7,882 nt of DNA from Caulobacteraceae bacterium. Lineage in GTDB: Bacteria > Pseudomonadota > Alphaproteobacteria > Caulobacterales > Caulobacteraceae. Position numbers and translations under genes: made by a program. Of this stretch, positions 6,825 to 7,882 are shown one piece after another. The DNA lies in the NCBI GenBank assembly GCA_025351125.1, contig JANXWN010000178.1, forward strand, positions 1 to 7,882, read 5' to 3'. The notes beneath the pieces were generated by a model. It was not told the origin of the DNA, searched no databases, and saw only the letters and a program-made list of their open reading frames with translations. How positions within the stretch are numbered: the first letter of the stretch is position 1; each line of letters starts with the position of its first letter.

Positions 6825-7355
6825 TCAGGTGCCGGGCGTGGTCAGGCCAACCTTCAGGTCTTTGGCGACGTAGACGCAAGCGTCGTCGGCGAACATCCGG
6901 CCGTTCGCCACGCCCAGAACCAGCCTGCCGCGTCGGACTTGGCGCAGATCCACTTCGTAGCGAACCAGCCGGGTGACGGGCGTGACGTCGCCGCGAAATC
7001 TAACCTCACCCACGCCGGTGGCGCGGCCCTTTCCGGGCGAGCCGGACCACCCCAGCCAATAGCCGACGATCTGCCACATGGCGTCGAGCCCAAGACAGCC
7101 GGGCATCACCGGGTCGCCCCGAAAATGACAGTCGAAGAACCAAAGGTCCGGCGTGATATCCAGCTCGGCCACGACGCAGCCCTTGCCAAATTCGCCGCCG
7201 TCCAGGCTGATCTGCGTGATCCGGTCCATCATCAGCATGGGCGGTGCGGGCAGCTGGGCGTTGCCGGGACCGAAATAGCCGCCCCGGCCGGATTCGAGCA
7301 GATCGTCCTTCGTGTAGCTGGGCTTTGGGATATGAAATTCGCCCGGATCGGACAT
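6825..7355 (-). CDS. fabA: 3-hydroxydecanoyl-ACP dehydratase/isomerase
   Basis: FabA dehydrates (3R)-hydroxydecanoyl-ACP and isomerises trans-2- to cis-3-decenoyl-ACP, the branch point for anaerobic-type unsaturated fatty-acid synthesis in the cytosol. The product is 176 residues, close to E. coli FabA (172), and similar from [13 protein letters not shown] (13-25) to KDLKVGL (165-171). The catalytic pair is present: H77 in DLWFFDCHF and D91 in [10 protein letters not shown]. The ATG at 7353-7355 already provides a slightly longer N-terminus than E. coli. An in-frame GTG at 7371-7373 overlaps the thiC stop as GTGA and would add six residues; it has AAGG just upstream, so coupled initiation there is a real alternative. 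FabA normally works with the condensing enzyme FabB, and the two genes are often adjacent, but no fabB follows here. The gene is probably co-transcribed with thiC. Confidence 0.96.
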   Translation of the reverse strand: MSDPGEFHIPKPSYTKDDLLESGRGGYFGPGNAQLPAPPMLMMDRITQISLDGGEFGKGCVVAELDITPDLWFFDCHFRGDPVMPGCLGLDAMWQIVGYWLGWSGSPGKGRATGVGEVRFRGDVTPVTRLVRYEVDLRQVRRGRLVLGVANGRMFADDACVYVAKDLKVGLTTPGT

Positions 7356-7369
7356 CGTCGAGACCGCCG

Positions 7370-7882
<513 letters not shown>

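Overview
The window is a GC-rich stretch of ordinary-looking bacterial chromosome. It most likely comes from an alphaproteobacterium, perhaps Caulobacterales or a relative. The support is indirect: high GC in third codon positions, a PEPxxWAMM-type PEP-CTERM protein, a Tat-exported two-lobed retropepsin-like protease, and the character of the UvrC, PgsA, FabA and ThiC sequences. No rRNA, tRNA, CRISPR array, transposase or phage gene is visible.

Layout, left to right. The 3' end of a pirin-family gene (+) runs into a strong hairpin (351-378). That hairpin fits best as the terminator of the next gene, a secreted PEP-CTERM protein (401-1333, -) with about six propeller-like repeats. An AT-rich gap (1334-1469) holds its probable promoter. 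Next come pgsA (1470-2081, -) and uvrC (2117-3982, -), a pairing widely conserved in Proteobacteria. Upstream of uvrC, on the same strand, is a Tat-exported tandem retropepsin-like protein (4050-5012, -). A divergent intergenic region (5013-5235) carries a good -35/-10 pair, a dyad over the -10 and a 17-codon arginine-rich reading frame. The stop of that frame overlaps the start of an APC-family amino-acid permease (5236-6603, +).

The convergent gap 6604-6824 holds an interspersed repeat of the type that translates to NHKGHEGHEG, followed by hairpins. The right end is fabA (6825-7355, -), lying directly downstream of the 3' part of thiC (7370-7882, -).

The genes do different jobs: DNA excision repair and phosphatidylglycerol synthesis (uvrC-pgsA), unsaturated fatty-acid synthesis (fabA), thiamine pyrimidine synthesis (thiC), amino-acid uptake, and envelope or surface proteins. 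There is no clear multi-gene novel system. The points most worth a second look are the arginine-rich leader frame coupled to the permease, the GHEGHEG-type repeat element, the thiC-fabA arrangement, and the six-repeat PEP-CTERM protein.
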